A DNA stretch of 17,293 bases from Bacteriovorax sp. UBA1852 (GTDB lineage: Bacteria; Bdellovibrionota; Bacteriovoracia; Bacteriovoracales; Bacteriovoracaceae). Positions 13,625-17,293 of this stretch are shown here, one piece after another. Both the position numbers and the translations under genes were made by a program. Each line of letters starts with the position of its first letter. Position 1 is the first letter of the stretch. The DNA is taken from assembly GCA_002338505.1 (NCBI GenBank), contig DDIK01000149.1, positions 1-17,293 on the forward strand. The letters run 5' to 3'. A model generated the notes under the pieces. It did no database searches and was not told the origin of the DNA. It was given only the letters and a program-made list of their open reading frames with translations.

Positions 13625-16600
13625 CTAACGAACAAGCATTCTCCAGGACTGATCACCAAAGAAACCAAAATAACACATTATTTCCGCCTCACTATTAACT
13701 AAAGTCTTACCTGCAGGCACATTACACCAGTCCGTTCCAAATGCACCAGTTGTACCATTGGGAAGAGTTTCTCCTGCTGCGTAAGAGGTAAAGCCAGCAG
13801 GGCATGCAGCACATCCATTGCCACTGTAGAATGTAGCATCAGAAAAGCAACCTATTACTGAGGTCGAAGGACTTGTAATTCCACATGGGTCAGAGCCTAG
13901 AACGGCTCCATCGCAGCCAGCTAGTGCATTACAGCTATCAACAACATTCTGTGACTCGGTATTACATGCGGACCAGTTACTTTCAGAAACAGCATAATTA
14001 TTATATGTGCCACAGCTCGAAACCGCAGTACATGTGCCAGAAACAGCTCCAAAGCTTCCCCCTGAACATGAAACTGTCGGTGATCCTGAATAACCAGAAT
14101 CACAAGTTCCTGCTAGATTTGCCCCATCTGCAGTTGATCCTACAGAAGAAAAAGATCCGTTAGTTACAGAAGGTGCTCCTGAGTTAGGACAAGAACTAGC
14201 TGAACATGAGCCAGAAACAGCTCCAAAACTTCCCGCTGTACATGTAATTGTCGGTGATCCTGAATACCCAGAGTCACAACTTGCTGTTAGATCTGCCCCA
14301 TTTGCAGTTGTTCCTGTAGAAGAAAAGGATCCGTTAGTTAGTGTAGGTGCTCCTGAGTTAGGACAAGAGGTCGCTACACATGGATCAGCTATAATGTCTA
14401 TAAAATTGCCCCCTGAACATGTAACTCTTGGAGTTCCTGAAAAACCAACAGGACAACTTCCTGTTAAGCTTGCGCCATCTAGAGTTGACCCTGTGTTTGG
14501 AAAGGTTTCATTATTTATAGAACTTAAACTATTTGCTGTAGAATTTGCACAAGAAGTAGAGCCACAAGAGCTAGGATAAGTGGCATTATCAATTTCTTGC
14601 CATGTTGTTCCTACGCACTGAAAAGAAGCAGTACCGGTATTTCCATCTCCTGAGTTATCATCACTCACTGTTACGATTGCACCATCAGCAGAGGCGGCAA
14701 GTGACTGTGAAGAGCCTACTAGTGAGCAGTTATTTGATGCAACACTCCAGGTGGCGCTTGTGTTGGCAGCACAAGATCCTGCCGTATCCCGACAATCGAC
14801 CTGAAACTCCTTATCTTCATTTGCAGTATTATAACAGTCATCATACGAGGATCTACCGGCCATACCAGCATCGACAACTTCACCATAAACAAAGCATCCA
14901 TTAGAAGTACAGTCATTCTTTGCAGCCGTATAATCGTTACGACAAGATGTTACGGCAGTAGTTAGCCCAACTCCCCATAAAGCAGAGGGCGAAACACTAT
15001 AGTCAGAGCAATCAATCTCTCTATTAACTTGAATCCACATATAGGAGCTTACAGTATCAGAATTACTATCAGTCACCTCTAATTCTACGCGGATCTGATC
15101 TGGTACAAGTTGCGTAAGAAAGCCTGTAGTATTATTAGCTGTAAAATTTACCAAAGAAGTCGAAGGATCTGCTGTTGTATTTGTGATCTGCCAAGTTGAA
15201 TCACCCGTCGAATCCACGACATTCCATGTCCCGGTATAAGGGGGCACTCCTCCATATAAAGAAATATAAGAATTAATATTAATATTTGATGTCGAAGCAA
15301 TTGAGCTTCCATCTTTTTCAACAAATTGAGATGTAGCTCCATCCCAAACAAGAGTCATCTCTGGCGAGGTTACTGCACTAGTTCCTGAACCAAGAGACAA
15401 GTAAAGCGGATCAGGTAATCCAGCGGTACAAGTATTAGAACCAACAATCCAACCATTGGCCGTATCACAGGCGTTATTACATGCAACATCATTATGGGCA
15501 CAGCCACAGCTTGTATTACAACTCACTGTACAACTACCAGTCATTCCAGACTGACATTGACAAGAACCTGAAACGACATCTACGAAACCACCAGACCCAT
15601 CGGGCACGCCATTCTTGTCAGTAACACACGTACGACATGCAACTCTATCGTTGGGAGCTGAGAGCGAATTATCAACACATCTCCAATGAAGAAGGCCTCT
15701 ATTCGATGATGGAGTACTTTGATCTTGAACCATTATTCCAGGAGAACATGCTCCATTTACTTGTCCAGGAGTATAAGTACACCAAGAAGGATCAACAGTA
15801 CCACCACAGGCCCCAGACTCCCCTGTCCATGAACCATCTGTCTGACAAGTTGCTGAACATGTACCAGATCCAGAACACATTCCACTAACAACAACATCTG
15901 AGCCACCGACCATTGTCTGAGGAAGAGTACAGTTATTAACTGTCGCCGCTGAAGTCTCTGGGCAAGTGCCCGGTGGAGGCAAAATATTCATTGGAAAAGC
16001 AACTGTGTCACACGTCTTTCCAGCATCTCCAGGGCCCTCACCAGGGATTCCCATTCCTCTTAGCTGAGTTCCTGCCGGACAAGGAGTGTTATCAAAGACC
16101 TGACGACAATTAGCGCCATCAATACATATTTCGTCATCATCACTACCATTTAGCTTGATGTTTGTAGACTCTAATTGCCTCTCGACCATTACTGCAACAC
16201 ACTTTAAAGCCACGGGATCATAAACAGAGCCCAAAGCTTCACATACTTGATTTCTAAGAGCAAGATCAAGATCATCATTAAATGTATTAACCACAGGTAA
16301 AGGCTCGGCACAGTCATTAAATATAAGACGACAAGAATCATTATAAGCAGGGTCTCTAATTCTTTGAGCGTCGTAGCTGAGACAACTTGTTACATTATTA
16401 TTTTCATCTAAAGAAACCATTGTCTGAACAGTTCTTCTAACCTCTCTCACTTGACGATCTCTGAGAACATTAAATGTAATAACAACATCAACGGTTCTTC
16501 TCTCCGCGGCCCCGCCATCAGAAAATGCCGCGGCAATATTATCTATAGTGACACCCTCTCCAAGATCAGCATCCTGAAAAAAAACATTTATTGGCGGTGG

Positions 16601-16873
16601 CTGTATAGCACCAGCATTTATAATGACATCGTTACATGTTAGAACATCAACAGGTGTATCTGGCAGACGAATTTTATTAAGAACTTGTCGAAGTTTCAAA
16701 GTCGCTGTTTCAATGACTTGATCTTGATTAACTTTCTTCTTCGCTGTTTGAGTAGTTTGAACGGACGTCATCATAACAAGAGAGACAATCCCCATTAGTC
16801 CTGCTCCAACCATTAATTCAACTAGAGAAAAGCCTAACTTAGAATGTAATAATTTTTTTGTTAATATTTTCAT
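13625..16873 (-). CDS. Giant pseudopilin-like surface protein with sushi-like and Ig-like repeats
   Basis: This is a 1082-residue protein. KLGFSLVELMVGAG (12-25) is a type IV prepilin leader, with cleavage expected between G14 and F15, the glutamate at mature position 5 and a hydrophobic helix to about residue 37. It would thus be processed by prepilin peptidase. A PilW-like region follows (about 38-180). Residues 180-490 are rich in cysteine. Residues 490-617 look like an Ig/SprB-type beta domain (GGVPPYTGTWNV at 541-552). Residues 775-832, 837-890 and 895-948 are three sushi (CCP)-like modules with four cysteines and CDSGYSGSP. The end (954-1067) is again cysteine-rich. Normal minor pilins have only 150-350 residues, so this is probably a displayed adhesin-like extension. 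Its ATG lies 3 bp after the upstream gene, which suggests translational coupling. Function in adhesion or prey contact is inference. Confidence 0.85.
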   Translation of the reverse strand: MKILTKKLLHSKLGFSLVELMVGAGLMGIVSLVMMTSVQTTQTAKKKVNQDQVIETATLKLRQVLNKIRLPDTPVDVLTCNDVIINAGAIQPPPINVFFQDADLGEGVTIDNIAAAFSDGGAAERRTVDVVITFNVLRDRQVREVRRTVQTMVSLDENNNVTSCLSYDAQRIRDPAYNDSCRLIFNDCAEPLPVVNTFNDDLDLALRNQVCEALGSVYDPVALKCVAVMVERQLESTNIKLNGSDDDEICIDGANCRQVFDNTPCPAGTQLRGMGIPGEGPGDAGKTCDTVAFPMNILPPPGTCPETSAATVNNCTLPQTMVGGSDVVVSGMCSGSGTCSATCQTDGSWTGESGACGGTVDPSWCTYTPGQVNGACSPGIMVQDQSTPSSNRGLLHWRCVDNSLSAPNDRVACRTCVTDKNGVPDGSGGFVDVVSGSCQCQSGMTGSCTVSCNTSCGCAHNDVACNNACDTANGWIVGSNTCTAGLPDPLYLSLGSGTSAVTSPEMTLVWDGATSQFVEKDGSSIASTSNININSYISLYGGVPPYTGTWNVVDSTGDSTWQITNTTADPSTSLVNFTANNTTGFLTQLVPDQIRVELEVTDSNSDTVSSYMWIQVNREIDCSDYSVSPSALWGVGLTTAVTSCRNDYTAAKNDCTSNGCFVYGEVVDAGMAGRSSYDDCYNTANEDKEFQVDCRDTAGSCAANTSATWSVASNNCSLVGSSQSLAASADGAIVTVSDDNSGDGNTGTASFQCVGTTWQEIDNATYPSSCGSTSCANSTANSLSSINNETFPNTGSTLDGASLTGSCPVGFSGTPRVTCSGGNFIDIIADPCVATSCPNSGAPTLTNGSFSSTGTTANGADLTASCDSGYSGSPTITCTAGSFGAVSGSCSASSCPNSGAPSVTNGSFSSVGSTADGANLAGTCDSGYSGSPTVSCSGGSFGAVSGTCTAVSSCGTYNNYAVSESNWSACNTESQNVVDSCNALAGCDGAVLGSDPCGITSPSTSVIGCFSDATFYSGNGCAACPAGFTSYAAGETLPNGTTGAFGTDWCNVPAGKTLVNSEAEIMCYFGFFGDQSWRMLVR
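14030..14551 (-). repeat. Three sushi-like coding repeats, two in 174-bp tandem
   Basis: Units at 14365-14204 and 14191-14030 are spaced by 174 bp (58 codons) and are nearly identical in long blocks of DNA, for example GCTCCTGAGTTAGGACAAGA and GTCGGTGATCCTGAATA on the plus strand. A diverged first unit lies at 14551-14378. Each encodes C, about 28 residues, C, GYSGSP or GFSGTP, C, and a last C. This is the four-cysteine sushi pattern, with Phe where the usual conserved Trp would be. Confidence 0.8.
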
Positions 16874-16876
16874 AAT

Positions 16877-17293
16877 TTAATTTCCAATCGTTCCAGGGGC
16901 ATCACACGTAGTATTGTCACACTGCCAACCAGCCTCACAACACTGAAAGTCAGTTGTACAGCCAAATGGAGAAATTGCTGGTTTATTGGCAGCCGAGCAA
17001 CTTGTAGTAAAGCACGAGTTTCCAGGGTCACAAATTTCACTGACTCCACAATCAGCATCACTTGTACAGTAGCCTGCAATTGGATCGCAGCTACCACTAT
17101 TACAAGAAAAGCCCGCTGAGCACTGTGTACCAGTAACAGTTCCTGCACAATTTGAATCAGTTGTTCCACAAGCAATCGTACTTGGATCGAGCGGACTTGC
17201 TAAACATGAACATGTCCCTCCTGAACAAGCGCTAAAAGATCCAAAAGGCCCAAAGCCTCAACCTTCTGCATTACAAGTTCTTCTTCGAGATTG
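16877..17293 (-). CDS. Cysteine-rich secreted protein, C-terminal part, interrupted by an in-frame TGA; cut by window edge
   Basis: The minus-strand frame ending at TAA 16879-16877 encodes a cysteine-rich tail with QCSAGFSC, DADCGVSEIC, FQCCEAGWQC and TTCDAPGTIGN. These repeated Cys patterns are typical of secreted modular proteins. Upstream in the same frame, QSRRRTCNAEG and GPFGSFSACSGGTCSC resemble the ends of thrombospondin-type-1-like modules. Between them is a TGA (17260-17258) in the frame. No ATG, GTG or TTG follows that TGA before the stop, so the downstream part cannot start by itself. The gene is therefore broken, recoded, or carries a sequence error (TGG to TGA would restore Trp). 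It lies 3 bp upstream of the giant pseudopilin gene and is probably its operon partner. The N-terminus is outside the window. Confidence 0.7.

Noticed and set aside
16870..17175. An ATG-initiated 101-codon minus-strand frame overlapping the start of the giant pseudopilin gene by 4 bp.
   Set aside because: Its product is a featureless Leu/Val/Gln-rich string. The alternative frame ending at 16877 gives patterned cysteine motifs matching the neighbouring protein, so the 101-codon frame is a shadow.
1..17293. CRISPR arrays, insertion sequences, transposase or integrase genes, tRNA and rRNA genes.
   Set aside because: No regularly spaced repeats, no transposase or integrase reading frames and no tRNA-like cloverleaf were seen. 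The only sizeable repeats are coding repeats inside the pseudopilin gene.

Overview
The window is AT-rich and gene-dense. It carries a mix of housekeeping and secreted-protein genes. Together, low GC, an SOS-type umuDC pair, many small secreted or lipoproteins, and a very large cysteine-rich pseudopilin-like protein suggest a Gram-negative bacterium of the Bdellovibrionota type (Halobacteriovorax/Bacteriovorax-like). This is inference from gene content; there is no rRNA or other phylogenetic marker to prove it.

Layout. Bases 1-235 (minus) are the 5' end of ahcY (S-adenosylhomocysteinase). Its leader (about 283-347) can fold into a pseudoknotted structure. Divergent from it is a two-gene operon (369-2487, plus): an APH/homoserine-kinase-like phosphotransferase and a THUMP-domain rRNA guanine methyltransferase of RlmL type. 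Tail to tail with these is a minus-strand pair (2491-5074): an acyl-CoA dehydrogenase followed by an orphan protein with a PD-(D/E)XK-nuclease-like motif. A clear rho-independent terminator (5149-5190) separates it from a minus-strand lipoprotein gene (5217-5876). The lipoprotein gene is divergent from a secreted HExxH zinc metallopeptidase (6081-7034), and the 204-bp region between them holds three similar palindromic sites. Then follow two glycolytic genes, gpmI and pfkA (7061-9598, plus).

From 9603 to 12417 everything is on the minus strand: umuD-umuC (error-prone translesion polymerase), then two small secreted proteins of unknown function in their own operon, one of them probably starting at TTG. 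An OafA-type membrane acyltransferase (12495-13613, plus) diverges from umuD. It ends in a perfect 12-bp inverted repeat that overlaps its stop codon.

The last 3.7 kb (13625-17293, minus) is a surface-protein operon. An upstream cysteine-rich protein, cut by the window edge and interrupted by an in-frame TGA, sits 3 bp ahead of a 1082-residue protein. That protein has a type IV prepilin N-terminus, an Ig/SprB-like segment and three sushi (CCP)-like repeats, two of them nearly identical at the DNA level. The most interesting items are the ahcY leader RNA, the giant sushi-repeat pseudopilin with its TGA-interrupted partner, the orphan nuclease-like protein, and the repeated dyads between the lipoprotein and the metallopeptidase.
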